Below are positions 27,350 through 36,999 of a stretch of DNA of 64,000 nt, piece after piece. Below the pieces are notes generated by a model that did not search any database, was not told where the DNA came from, and saw only the letters and a list, made by a program, of their open reading frames with translations. Both the position numbers and the translations under genes were made by a program. The stretch comes from Thermoplasmatales archaeon (GTDB taxonomy: Archaea > Thermoplasmatota > Thermoplasmata > Thermoplasmatales > Thermoplasmataceae). The first letter of the stretch is position 1, and every line of letters begins with the position of its first letter. The DNA is taken from NCBI GenBank assembly GCA_027366585.1, contig DAHXNF010000014.1:1-64000 (forward strand). The letters are read 5' to 3'.

Positions 27350-28474
27350 CTAATTACGGTCTATTATACCTTGATAAAACCTATCTGAATTTATTTGAAG
27401 TCGACTTGCATCATAATTATCTAAAATGAATTTTCTATTTTCAGCTCCAATTTCCCTTCTAATATTCATATCCATTAAATATTCTAACGAATCAATTAAC
27501 GCCTTTAGACTGTGCTGTGGAATAATAGGATTCTTATAATTAACAATTTCACTATTTGATCCGGATTGAGTAGTCAATAGCGGTAGACCGGACGCTTGAG
27601 ATTCTAACAAAGGAAACGTATATTGTCCATCTTCTTGATATGTCATATTCATAAACTCTTTATCAAAAGCAGGGTTGCAATAAATGTCAGCTCTTCGATA
27701 TATCGTAGCCAAGTCATGGTATGAGACTTGTCCAAATAGTCTAACTGGATAGAATCTAGACATTGAAGAAACAACCTGCGACAGAGGGCCATCTCCTACG
27801 ATCATTAAGGATAGTTTATACCCTTTTTGATTCAGAATCTTTGTCGCTCGTAACAAATCAAGAATTCCATTCTTTTGTTCCAGTCTTCTCGAAAATAGAA
27901 TCTTGACGTCAGGTTCACCTTTATTGGGAGGAGGGAAAAACAAATCTGTATCAATACCAATGGGAAATTTGGAAATCTTATGGGGGGGAATTCCCAATTT
28001 CTCTAGATAATCTTTACTTTTATCTGTGAATACCCTAAAATGGGTAGCCTTGTGTTTAATGTAATTGGCATATATTCTAAGTGGAGGAACAATCCTTGCA
28101 AATGGATGGCTTATTGTTTCTATAGATGTAATTACTACTGGAATATTGAGTTTAGTCGCTGTTTTTGTAACTTGAAATGAGTATCCATTCGTCGGCTCAG
28201 CTAAGTCCATTAATTCAGTTCCATCTTCTATAATGAAATTTCGGATGAAGGAAACAAGGTTGATTCCAATCCTAAGATTAACCGTGGTAGCCGTTTTGAC
28301 TTTGAACTTTTCAAAGTCAGTATGACAATTTGAGCATATTTGACTCAGTTGAGTCTTAGTGTATACAGTCCCATTGTGGTCACTGTATCGGTTAAGAGAT
28401 TGAATTAGAGCTAGATTTGAGCCACCACCATACGGGTACAATCTTATATAATTGATCTTAGCCACTTCTAACAC
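27350..28474 (-). CDS. Glycosyltransferase family 4-like (GT-B)
   Basis: A 374-aa GT-B enzyme. The N-domain reads VAKINYIRLYPYGGGSNLAL. The linker region GIDTDLFFPPPNKGEPDVKILFSRRLEQKNG (near 180-210) is typical of GT4, and the nucleotide-sugar-binding end is TFPLLESQASGLPLLTTQSGSNSEI with the family's E-x7-E-like pattern. It is the last of three co-directional glycosyltransferase genes (30512 to 27350) and overlaps the preceding GT2 gene by 17 bp. Confidence 0.85.
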   Translation of the reverse strand: MLEVAKINYIRLYPYGGGSNLALIQSLNRYSDHNGTVYTKTQLSQICSNCHTDFEKFKVKTATTVNLRIGINLVSFIRNFIIEDGTELMDLAEPTNGYSFQVTKTATKLNIPVVITSIETISHPFARIVPPLRIYANYIKHKATHFRVFTDKSKDYLEKLGIPPHKISKFPIGIDTDLFFPPPNKGEPDVKILFSRRLEQKNGILDLLRATKILNQKGYKLSLMIVGDGPLSQVVSSMSRFYPVRLFGQVSYHDLATIYRRADIYCNPAFDKEFMNMTYQEDGQYTFPLLESQASGLPLLTTQSGSNSEIVNYKNPIIPQHSLKALIDSLEYLMDMNIRREIGAENRKFILDNYDASRLQINSDRFYQGIIDRN

Positions 28475-29348
28475 CGGTTAAAGAACCTATTAGAAAACCA
28501 AGTTCATATGGGAATCCTTTGACGAAAGCAATTAAATTTGCTTCCAATAATAATTTCAACTTATCGACGATAGTTCCGTCGTTATGACCAGGAATCCTTA
28601 ATGATCCTTTTTTCTTAAGCAATATATCATAGGTATGTGTCGATTTCAATATTCCTGCGGTGTATCCCCACCTATATGCCTTCTTTAACACTTTCCCAAT
28701 TGAATCTGGTTCACCATGATTCAGAATATCATACACAAAACCCACGTTCTTACTAATCTTCCAAGCTTCATAATAGATTATTTGATGATCTCTGTCGTAT
28801 GCAATGTCAATTGCCTCAGGCCGAATATTCTCCATTGCCGTAATCAATACACTTCTCTTGAAAAATCTAGGTATCAATAATCCAGAAAATGGGTTTAGAT
28901 AAGCTTCTAAGTTAGATTGCGAAACTTTTTTAGAGGAATTTAATAATCTCTGTGAAAGTGAAACGATACTAACAGCAGTCTCACCCAAACACAACATGTC
29001 GTGATCATTGATATGTTTTAAGCATACGTCAAGAGCATTTGTGGTCAGTATCTGGTCAGAATCCAAAAGCAAAACATAATCTCCGGTTGATTGCCTAATA
29101 CCTATCTTCCGTGCGCGAAGTAGAGTTCCAGTATCTACAATTACCTTAGCCCCCTTTTGCGCAGCAATCTCCGCTGTCTCATCTGAGCTACCTCCATCAA
29201 CTACTATGATTTCATAATCCCTAAAGGCTTGTTTTTTGATTGAGTCTAGACAAGCTGCGATGGTATTTTCAGAATTCATGGTGGGTATGGTAATAGAAAT
29301 AATTGGCCTATTTTTTGGCATGTTTGTCTCTGATATTTTGGAGCCCAA
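28458..29348 (-). CDS. Glycosyltransferase family 2
   Basis: A 296-aa GT-A enzyme. ISITIPTMNSENTIAACLDSI is near residue 17 and VVDGGSSDETAEIA follows. The metal-binding DxD is LLDSDQ near residue 98. The C-terminal part is amphipathic, without clear membrane helices. Overlap with the downstream GT4 gene indicates an operon. Sugar specificity is unknown. Confidence 0.87.
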   Translation of the reverse strand: MGSKISETNMPKNRPIISITIPTMNSENTIAACLDSIKKQAFRDYEIIVVDGGSSDETAEIAAQKGAKVIVDTGTLLRARKIGIRQSTGDYVLLLDSDQILTTNALDVCLKHINDHDMLCLGETAVSIVSLSQRLLNSSKKVSQSNLEAYLNPFSGLLIPRFFKRSVLITAMENIRPEAIDIAYDRDHQIIYYEAWKISKNVGFVYDILNHGEPDSIGKVLKKAYRWGYTAGILKSTHTYDILLKKKGSLRIPGHNDGTIVDKLKLLLEANLIAFVKGFPYELGFLIGSLTGVRSG

Positions 29349-29369
29349 TAAAAGTTTGCTTGACTATTG

Positions 29370-30512
29370 CTAGATTAACATCTTTCGCAACTTCTCTAAC
29401 ACGACATCCCAATGATAAGTTCTAGCAGTTTCTACAGCTTTCTTGCTCAACAGTTCTAATTTGTTTTGATCTGACAAGATCATTTTAATCTGGGACGCCA
29501 GCATCTTAATATTACCTATTTCATAATATTTCCCATTAATCTCATCCTTTACATAATGAGAGACACCAAAGATCTCAGGGAAGTCAGGAACTGCAACAAT
29601 TGGAACACAGCCACAAGCCATCGCTTCCAAGGTGGCGATAGAAAACCCTTCTCTCTCAGAGGGAAGTACGAATATTTTAGATGACTTCAGTAAGGCGTAT
29701 TTCTCCTCGTCTGACACTTTTCCAGAAAAATATACTACATCAGATACCCCTGTACTTCTGCACAAATGCTTCAAATATCTTAACGCAGGACCATCACCAA
29801 TCACTACGGCCCTTATTAACACACCAGTATTTTTCAGCTGCTCGATTGCTCTAATCAAATCCTGGACTCTTTTAATCGTTGCGATTCTGCCGAGAAAAGA
29901 AACATCAAAAATCATAGTTGGTTTAGGCACTTGATCGATTGCCTCGAGTTCTATTCCCATAGGCATGGTAACTATCTGTTTCGCCTTATAATTATGTCTT
30001 AGCGAGAATGTTGTTGGTTTCGAAATTGACAGAATAGAGTCACTTTCTATTACAATCTTACGTATTTCATTACGAAAAAGATGTCGAGTTAATGCTCGGA
30101 AATTCTTGGACGGACTATAGTAGTACCATGCTTCATAAAAGATTGATATGATTTTTTTATTCTCTTTCGAGAGTCTTCGAAGTATAGCAGCTATGCCTAA
30201 ATACGGTATTGTACTAACGAACACTAAATCGAAACCTTTTATCTTACTTACTGTTGCTTGAAGTGATAGGGAATAAAATACTGCCCCAAGGAGACCATGT
30301 TGTCCGTCTTTGTTTGTGTATTTATACTCTCCAACAATAGGAACAAATTCAATGTTTTCGGCATAATAGTTGGGATTATAAGTTGAGCTCAACGTCGTGA
30401 ATACAGTAATTTCGTTACCAAATGAAAGAAAGGCTATCATTTTGGACAAGAGAGTCTCGTAACCCCCTGTATAAAAAGGATAAATTCGATCACAAATTAA
30501 GGCAATTCTCAT
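29370..30512 (-). CDS. Glycosyltransferase family 4 (GT-B)
   Basis: A 380-aa GT4 enzyme starting MRIALICDRIYPFYTGGYETL, the classic N-terminal donor/acceptor loop with paired glycines. The C-terminal domain has FLGRIATIKRVQDLI, VVIGDGPALRYL, VYFSGKVSDEEKY and EREGFSIATLEAMACGCVPIV (the E-x7-E retaining-GT motif). The frame is open up to 30563, but the ATG at 30512 matches the family start. It is the first of three glycosyltransferase genes in the same direction. Confidence 0.9.
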   Translation of the reverse strand: MRIALICDRIYPFYTGGYETLLSKMIAFLSFGNEITVFTTLSSTYNPNYYAENIEFVPIVGEYKYTNKDGQHGLLGAVFYSLSLQATVSKIKGFDLVFVSTIPYLGIAAILRRLSKENKKIISIFYEAWYYYSPSKNFRALTRHLFRNEIRKIVIESDSILSISKPTTFSLRHNYKAKQIVTMPMGIELEAIDQVPKPTMIFDVSFLGRIATIKRVQDLIRAIEQLKNTGVLIRAVVIGDGPALRYLKHLCRSTGVSDVVYFSGKVSDEEKYALLKSSKIFVLPSEREGFSIATLEAMACGCVPIVAVPDFPEIFGVSHYVKDEINGKYYEIGNIKMLASQIKMILSDQNKLELLSKKAVETARTYHWDVVLEKLRKMLI

Positions 30513-30630
30513 AATTCTTCTAGAGTTTGTTTGTAGAATCTCAACTATCCTGTAGCTCCTCAAAATTTCCTGTTACGTGATAATTCAGTATCTTTGTCAA
30601 CCATTAACTTAACCAATTGAGTGAAGGTTG

Positions 30631-31608
30631 TCATAGGCTGCCTCCTATTTTTACCCTTGCTTTTGTAAGGTCCGCCATGTAATTATCTGCTTCCAAAGGC
30701 CTAAAAAATTGTTCATTGACTCTAACCATCGCTTCATCTTTTTCTGATAGCCCTACTTCATTGAGTCCTTTCTCCTTCCAAAAAATTTCCTGCCCAATTG
30801 AGTGAAATGTTTCTTCTACGAATCCTCTAACGGTATGGCTCTCACCAGTCCCAAGTGCAAAGTCTTCTGCGAACTTATAATTCATCATTAACCATATACC
30901 ATAAACAAAGTCTTTAGCGTATCCCAAATCTTTCCGCGCATACAGATTCCATAGTTCGAGAATCCCTTTACTCCCATTAACTATCCTAGCCATATGCATT
31001 GATATCTTTCTAGTCACAAATTCAGGGCCGCGCACTTCATACTCGTGATTGAATAGTACACCGTTGCTCATGTAGAGTAAATAAGCATTTCTGTAGTCTT
31101 TTATGGACCAGTATCCCGCTAGTATATAAATGGCATGTGGGCTCCTTGGCTGGAATGGAGTTAACTCATTTTGGGGGAACGCTTTAGGCTGACCGAATAA
31201 TTCTGAAGTTGCAGCGAAATATAGCATAGTATCAGGCGAATGATCTTTTATGGCATTTACTACGTTCAGTGTTCCATTGATGTTTACTTCATAAGTCGAA
31301 GATGGATTCTTAAAACTGTATCCAACAAAACTCTGTGCAGCCGAATGATAAAACTCATCTGGTATTATGTCAGATAAAAGTTGAGAAAAGAAATGAGCGT
31401 CAGTGAGACCTCCATAATGAATCTGAACTTTTTCCTTCGCTTTAGATTCCTGAAAATCAAGCGTTCCTTTACTCATAGAACTATTCATTCTGATTACTCC
31501 ATGAATTTCATATTTCTTTTCTTCCAAAAGTTGAGTTAAAAAGAACCCATCTTGTCCAGTTATCCCAGTAATTATAGCCACTTTAGAAATTGACATTCTA
31601 CAAAGCAT
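30631..31608 (-). CDS. GDP-mannose 4,6-dehydratase paralogue lacking catalytic Tyr/Lys
   Basis: A 325-aa extended SDR with the GMD layout: TGITGQDGFFLTQLLEE at the NAD site, RMNSSMSKGTLDF, and FAATSELFGQP with the dehydratase Thr/Ser-Glu. In the catalytic YxxxK position it reads SPHAIYILAG, i.e. His and Ile where the neighbour at 35662 has SPYAVAKLAG. YHSAAQSF replaces YHLAAQSF. The last 25-30 residues, present in the neighbour, are missing and the end reads KIGGSL. The frame is still open, so it is either a very young pseudogene or a non-catalytic partner. An NAD-binding subunit role is only a guess. Confidence 0.8.
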   Translation of the reverse strand: MLCRMSISKVAIITGITGQDGFFLTQLLEEKKYEIHGVIRMNSSMSKGTLDFQESKAKEKVQIHYGGLTDAHFFSQLLSDIIPDEFYHSAAQSFVGYSFKNPSSTYEVNINGTLNVVNAIKDHSPDTMLYFAATSELFGQPKAFPQNELTPFQPRSPHAIYILAGYWSIKDYRNAYLLYMSNGVLFNHEYEVRGPEFVTRKISMHMARIVNGSKGILELWNLYARKDLGYAKDFVYGIWLMMNYKFAEDFALGTGESHTVRGFVEETFHSIGQEIFWKEKGLNEVGLSEKDEAMVRVNEQFFRPLEADNYMADLTKARVKIGGSL

Positions 31609-31832
31609 CTAAATTAAGCAAAAAAACTTTTTGGATTGGAGTAACAGGTTATGTAGTGTTATGAATCTAAACCCGACATTTTCCCTGATGTGTTCAGCTT
31701 CTCCTCCATCTTCTTCCTTCTTCTTTTATCCATCCATTTTATTATTTCACTATGGCCATCCATCATTAAGCTACTTTTCCTGAGTTTTAATATATACGAA
31801 ATTGAGGCAAGTTTCCATTCGTCCTGCCTTAT

Positions 31833-32640
31833 ATGCAGGTTCTTGAAAGATGCATGGAGATCAGGAAGATGCTTGAATCCATCGTACGGTGGAATGCAAC
31901 GCGCATGAAGATGGTGAAACCCGTCATGGAAATATACGCAGCGGTGCAGAAAGTAACCATGGATCCAAAGGTGCCGGAAAGATACCGTATACTTGCAAGG
32001 GCAAGGGCATGGTCATGGTTCGAGCCCATAAAGAAAGCGCTTAGGGTCTCGAGGGAGATGAATTCAACCGAATCTGCGAAGGAAGTTCCAGACATCGCCA
32101 TGATCAGTATGAATCTCAATGCGTCCCTTAGTCCTATTATGAAGGAGGGTGAGTCCACAGGCAGCGATCTTGGGAGGATGTCAAAGATATTCAGGAATCG
32201 CATAGAAGAGCACAGGGAAGAACTCCTCTCTCCCGTGATGCTTGATGGAAGAATAATCAATGTCAAAAGGCACAACGGGCATAGAGGAGATCGGTCACAG
32301 GTGGAGCGGGATGCATATCCGAAGACGCACGGGAAAATCACAGACTGCAAGGGATATGGCAATGTTTGGTGCCCTAACAGCGATACTATCCAACGTTGAG
32401 AATAAGCATTACATCGATAATGCTCTCCCAGGGATCAATTTCCTGAATGAGTTTGTATCCATCAGCCCAGAGGAGATGGATAGTGCAAGAAAACTCGTCA
32501 GGCCGAACCCGTGTGAACCAATAATTCGCAATGATAGAGATAGAAAGCCTGTTCTTGATGCACTTGTGAAGATGCTTGAAACGCACGAGGATATACCGAT
32601 CAAAGAAGTGAAAGCATGGGTCAAATCGATCAAAACCTAA
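31833..32640 (+). pseudogene. Uncharacterised element-like gene broken by a frameshift
   Basis: Two overlapping frames read as one protein. 31833-32399 carries VMEIYAAVQKV ... KVPERYRILARARAW. 32260-32640 carries HRWSGMHIRRRTGKSQTARDMAMFG and LDALVKMLETHEDIP. The switch point is near 32262. I do not recognise the family; the Arg-rich HIRRRTGKS block and the presence of a decayed second copy at 41486-41650 suggest a repeated mobile gene. Both copies end in a similar TTTGACGCxATATA stretch. The flanks 31609-31832 and 32641-32739 contain no convincing gene. Confidence 0.5.
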
Positions 32641-32739
32641 GAGCATTTTGACGCCATATAATTGCTATAGCTTTAATTATATTATTAATACACTTCAGAA
32701 CAGTGACCTATTACGTTTTCGTTTAGAAAAACTAGGCAA

Positions 32740-33521
32740 ATGATGCTAAACGCTAAAGTCATACAGGGGAGACTTAACTATTATTTTGCTCTTCTCATGA
32801 GCTTTGTTTATTATAATGTCTTCAGGAAAATCATAAACCCATCTCAGTTTTTACTCGGTGAAAGTGTCGTAATCAGCAATAAAAAATTGCTGATATTGAA
32901 CAAATATACTTCATTCGGGTATTACCTTAATTTGCGTTATTTTGAGCCAGAAACATATGGGAAGATGGAATCAACGATCGGCAAAGTATTCATTGATGTT
33001 GGCGCGAACGCTGGGTTTATTCAATTTTATTCAACGATAACTTAGAGAAAGTAATTTCAATAGAGCCCGATCCAAGGGCCCTCGAAATTCTTGTAAGAAA
33101 TATGAAACTAAATTCAATTAAGAATATGTGTACCCGGGGCGTAGCATTAGCAGACTTTGTAGGAATAGGCAAACTTTATTCAGAAAACTTTTCTACTCAG
33201 GTCTCGTCTCTACGCTCCAATTGGAAATATTTGAAAGATCACGCTATTACTATTTTTGATGTGAAGATAGTGACTTTAGACTTAGTTTGTCACGGAATAC
33301 AAGAAATTTCCCTTTTTAAGGTAGACTGCGAAGGTAATGGATATGCGGTACTCAAGGGGGCAACAAATATCTTAAAAAAGACTAAAGCGGTGTTAATTGA
33401 GGTTAAAGAAGAGAATTATGATGACGTTCAGATGTTACTAATAAAGGAGGAATTTAAAATCTCTTTAATAGACTCCACTGCCCAGAAAGAAGGAAATATA
33501 TATGGTTACCGTGCTGATTGA
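32740..33521 (+). pseudogene. FkbM-family methyltransferase broken by a frameshift
   Basis: The first frame (32740-33045) ends with FIDVGANAGFIQFYST, the SAM motif I. After a one-base shift near 33035 the next frame continues DNLEKVISIEPDPRALEILVRN (motif II) and then SLFKVDCEGNGYAVLKGA, the FkbM signature, until 33521. All parts are present, so the break looks recent. It may also be a sequencing error in a homopolymer-poor region, which would restore a second FkbM methyltransferase in the island. Confidence 0.75.
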
Positions 33522-33538
33522 AAGATATAAATATCAAT

Positions 33539-34738
33539 CTAATTGTCTTCCGCGTAGTTGATACCTTTTTGAGTTTTGACAATGTTCAAAAGCCTCTTGG
33601 CATATTTTTCCCATGTATTGTTCTTTCTGAACTTCAATAGACGACCAAAAATTTCATCAAAAAATTCTCTTTCGTTAAACAATTTTAATATAATTTGTGC
33701 AAAATTAAACGCCACGAGAGGCACAACGATTTCCTGTGAGATTTGCATTTTAATCACTTCTGCAGAGCCCAAATTATTACTTATAATGGGTATACAACCA
33801 TTAGAAATTGCTTGATATACTCCAAAAGATGGTCCCCGCTCAGCAAGTTTTTCTCCATGTGGTACCAATCCCCCCCACCTAACGTAACAAAAAGCATGTT
33901 TGTAAAGTGAATTTAATTCATCTTCTTCTAAATTGTTTTGTATTACTATTTGGTTATCCAGTCTATTGTCTATGATGGATTTCGTGAAATTTGATTTCAG
34001 TTCTTCACTACCAAATTTACCGCACATGATAATTTTGAAATTTGGGAGAAATTTTGCTATCTCTATTAAAAAGAATGGATTTCGCTCTTTTGTCCACCTA
34101 GTATCTGCTAGTATATAGTCATCCTTGTTGTGGACAACTTCTTTAAGGTCTACAGCCTGTTCAAGCGTAAATGTCACAATATTATTTTCATACAACAGGG
34201 CTTTACGAGTTTCTTCAGTCACAGAAATAAGTGTAGAGGAATTCCTCACAGTCTTCTTAAGAAGTGCGTCAAGCACAGTTTTATATGGCCAAGGAAATGG
34301 TGAGTAAGATTCGTGAAAATACGTAACAGTATATCTTATTCTGCAACCAGACAAAAGTAAAAGACTGAATGATGCCCATATGTTCATGAAAATAACTATA
34401 TCAGCACCATATAATTTATTTTTAAGCGTTCTGTTAAATAATAGACCGAAAATGTTAACTCTGTCATCCAGATCAAAGGAACCTTTCATTCTCAGTTTGA
34501 TCAAAGGTGCTTCAATAAGGAAGGATATGAAATCAGAGATTCTACTACCAACAAATTCTGGCTTAGCATCTTTCAGTTCAGAGAGGAGATTTTTCCAATC
34601 GATTGTTTTCCTAAGCGCAAGTACACTAACATCATGTTTCAGCGCGCGAAGAGCTTCAAAAAGTTTTATGGCAAGCTTTGATGTGCCATTATGACCTGAT
34701 AAACTGTCTAATATCACAACTATTCTAAATAAACTCAC
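33539..34738 (-). CDS. Glycosyltransferase family 4-like
   Basis: A 399-aa GT-B-like protein. The N-terminus, MSLFRIVVILDSLSGHNGTSKLAIKLFEAL, is the usual GT4 first strand and loop. The C-terminal half has FKIIMCGKFGSEELK, IVIQNNLEEDELNSLYKHAFCYVRWGG and AISNGCIPIISNNLGSAEVI, equivalent to the donor-binding E-x7-E region although the first Glu is not obvious (GPSFGVYQA). AT-rich like the rest of the island. Acceptor and sugar unknown. Confidence 0.78.
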   Translation of the reverse strand: MSLFRIVVILDSLSGHNGTSKLAIKLFEALRALKHDVSVLALRKTIDWKNLLSELKDAKPEFVGSRISDFISFLIEAPLIKLRMKGSFDLDDRVNIFGLLFNRTLKNKLYGADIVIFMNIWASFSLLLLSGCRIRYTVTYFHESYSPFPWPYKTVLDALLKKTVRNSSTLISVTEETRKALLYENNIVTFTLEQAVDLKEVVHNKDDYILADTRWTKERNPFFLIEIAKFLPNFKIIMCGKFGSEELKSNFTKSIIDNRLDNQIVIQNNLEEDELNSLYKHAFCYVRWGGLVPHGEKLAERGPSFGVYQAISNGCIPIISNNLGSAEVIKMQISQEIVVPLVAFNFAQIILKLFNEREFFDEIFGRLLKFRKNNTWEKYAKRLLNIVKTQKGINYAEDN

Positions 34739-34789
34739 CTGCCATTAAAGTTCTCAGTTATAATATGATGATGATTAAATTTTTTGGCT

Positions 34790-35203
34790 CTCTTAAGACT
34801 CTCCGCATGTCTGACAGGATACGTAAAATAGAGAAGCTTACAGTGGATTGCGTCGATGTTACGGCATCTCTTATCTCACTGAATACTGCGGTCATCTTCT
34901 CACTCCGTAGTTTTCAATCCTTTTTTTGAGTTCAAGGTTTTCCTGTGTGATCTCTGGGATCACATCCTTGAGTCTTTGGTTCTCTGCCGTCAGATCCGAG
35001 AGCCTTCCATCCACGTTGGTTTTTCTTTTTTTACGAAAGATATCCTTTGACTTCTCAATCAAATCCTTCATCTACCTGTAGAACCTTGCAACACTTATGC
35101 TATATTTCCTGCAAACATCAGAGATTGTCGTTGTTCCACTCAAACCTTCAAGTACAATCTGCAGCTTCTCTTCCGGTGTATACATCCTCTTCTGTTCTAC
35201 CAT
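34790..35203 (-). pseudogene. IS3-family insertion sequence remnant (OrfA plus OrfB stub)
   Basis: 35203-34892 reads as an IS3/IS911-type OrfA. It has an HTH (YTPEEKLQIVLEGLSGTTTISDVCRKYSISVARFYR), a TAG stop exactly where Trp is expected (FYR*MKDL), and then a leucine-zipper-like part (LTAENQRLKDVIPEITQ). An ATG overlapping its stop opens a short OrfB-like start (TAVFSEIRDAV) that is cut off near 34790. The catalytic OrfB is gone. Confidence 0.6.
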
Positions 35204-35661
35204 TTTCAGGGCTTTAAATATGTATGATCATAATTAATTTCCTGATTTGTCTCAAATTGAGAGAAGCATTTCGTATACCTCTACTTCGTTTCAATTCATA
35301 CATTCGTGCCAATCAAAATACAATGAATTTTGACTCATATATGCCAATTTACAACAAATTCAGGAAGGCTGAAAATGAAAAGAGAGTTGACATGGAAACG
35401 TTAGCTATGCCACTATTCAGCTCAAATCCAGCTGAGCGGTAGGCTGTCTCGCCAAATAAGGGGCAATAACTAAATACCTGCTTGAAAATCAGTCAAGACA
35501 TTTTATTGACTTTCGACCCATACTCTCTAGCACGTTTAACGATGTTATAGCAGTAGATGTTGTAATAGACCCAAAAAAACTTCTTTCATAGTAGAATTGA
35601 ACAGAGGAAGATTTTGTATGTTTACCGTTAGTAAAATATATCTCTAATTCGATGCCTGTAA
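35204..35661. other. Gene-poor stretch between the IS3 remnant and gmd
   Basis: AT-rich DNA with only weak frames, for example a 72-codon frame at 35224-35442 with no recognisable motif. A short frame before gmd reads STFNDVIAVDVVIDPKK but is not assignable. It is probably gene debris. Confidence 0.35.
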
Positions 35662-36699
35662 GTGAAAGCAATCATCTCAGGAATATCAGGACAAGATGGA
35701 TATTTTCTTACCCAGATGCTATTGTCAAAGGGCTATGAAGTGCACGGAATACTCAGGCGAAACAGTTCAATGAGTAAAGGTACAATGGATTTACTCCCTG
35801 AAAATATAATGAAACAAATATCCATCCATTATGGAGATGTTACCGATGGAAACTTCATATCCAACATACTTTCAAAGGAGAGACCGGAGGAAATTTATCA
35901 TCTTGCTGCACAGAGTTTTGTTGGGTATAGCTTCCAGAACGCACTTTCGACTTACGATACGAATATAGGAGGAACATTGAATGTCTGTAACGCTGTGAAA
36001 GATTCATCCCCGGACTCACGGTTATATTTTGCTGCAACATCTGAGTTGTTCGGGCAACCAAAGGAGTCACCGCAGAACGAATTAACTCCCTTTGTCCCCA
36101 GAAGCCCGTATGCTGTGGCAAAACTTGCAGGGTTCTGGACAGTGAGGACGTACAGGGATGCTTATAGACTATTCATGACAAATGGCATACTTTTTAATCA
36201 TGAATCCGAAGTAAGAGGGCCAGAGTTTGTCACCAGAAAGATTTCTCAGGGTGTAGCTAGAATAGGGAATGGATCAGATGAACCAATTGTACTAGGAAAC
36301 CTGGGGGCAGTTAAGGATTGGGGTTATGCGAAGGATTACGTTAATGGTATGTGGAAGATGCTGCAGCAAGATTACCCAGATGACTTTGTCTTAGGAACTG
36401 GAGAAGCGCATACTGTCAGAGAGTTTGTTGAGGCTGCATTTACTTTAATTAAGATAAAAATAACCTGGAAAGGAAGCGGCGTAAACGAAGTTGGATTGTC
36501 CGAAGATGGCCGAACGCTCGTCAAAGTTAGTAGGGAATTTTTCAGGCCTCTGGAGTCAGATAACTTTAGAGCGGATTATACCAAAGCATTAAAAAAACTC
36601 AAATGGAAACCAAAGACAAAATTCAATGATCTTGTGCGCATAATGGTAAATAGCGATATGAATAAGATCAAAGCCATTAAATTATCAAATTTGGCTTAG
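35662..36699 (+). CDS. gmd: GDP-mannose 4,6-dehydratase
   Basis: A 345-aa extended SDR that converts GDP-mannose to GDP-4-keto-6-deoxymannose, precursor of GDP-fucose or GDP-rhamnose. The NAD-binding motif is ISGISGQDGYFLTQML at residues 4-19, followed by YHLAAQSFVGYS and FAATSELFGQP (Ser/Glu of the active site). The catalytic SPYAVAKLAG has Tyr and Lys intact. NHESEVRGPEFVTRKIS and LGNLGAVKDWGYAKDYV are the GMD substrate-binding blocks. The start is a GTG at 35662. It is the functional counterpart of the defective paralogue at 30631-31608. No downstream reductase/epimerase gene adjoins it. Confidence 0.9.
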   Translation: MKAIISGISGQDGYFLTQMLLSKGYEVHGILRRNSSMSKGTMDLLPENIMKQISIHYGDVTDGNFISNILSKERPEEIYHLAAQSFVGYSFQNALSTYDTNIGGTLNVCNAVKDSSPDSRLYFAATSELFGQPKESPQNELTPFVPRSPYAVAKLAGFWTVRTYRDAYRLFMTNGILFNHESEVRGPEFVTRKISQGVARIGNGSDEPIVLGNLGAVKDWGYAKDYVNGMWKMLQQDYPDDFVLGTGEAHTVREFVEAAFTLIKIKITWKGSGVNEVGLSEDGRTLVKVSREFFRPLESDNFRADYTKALKKLKWKPKTKFNDLVRIMVNSDMNKIKAIKLSNLA

Positions 36700-36760
36700 G
36701 GTAAGTATAATTTGTTAATTGAATGGATTTTTCGTGCGAGTAATAACACACAATAACTCA

Positions 36761-36832
36761 TGCGGAAGCCGGGATTTGAACCCGGGTTAAGGGCTTGGGA
36801 AGCCCCTGTGATAACCTCTACACTACTTCCGC
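36761..36832 (-). tRNA. tRNA-Gly (CCC)
   Basis: On the minus strand the acceptor stem is GCGGAAG/CTTCCGC with discriminator A. The anticodon arm is GGGGC-TTCCCAA-GCCCT, anticodon CCC (Gly, codon GGG), with one G-U closing pair. The T-loop is TTCAAAT in CCGGG-TTCAAAT-CCCGG. No intron and no encoded CCA. It marks the right edge of the accessory island. Confidence 0.93.
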
Positions 36833-36999
36833 TGATTGGATATAGTCTCATCGAGGGATTAATTGCTAATACATAAAATCCACGATAACCCGAACATAGT
36901 ATAGATGCTTAAATTAGATGCAAATCAGTAAGAAGACGAAACCATATTTTATACAAGGAGACTAAAAGGTGTAAAAAATTATGAAAAATTAGGGCTTGG

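Noticed and set aside
31690-31908. 72-codon hydrophobic frame on the plus strand
   Set aside because: Low-complexity Phe/Leu/Ile start from AT-rich DNA, overlaps the 31833 gene in another frame and has no homologous features.
31829-32362. 177-codon minus-strand frame opposite the 31833 gene
   Set aside because: It mirrors the plus-strand gene; the decayed second copy at 41486-41650 supports the plus-strand reading.
35224-35442. 72-codon plus-strand frame before gmd
   Set aside because: No recognisable motif, AT-rich debris next to an IS3 remnant; not listed as a gene.
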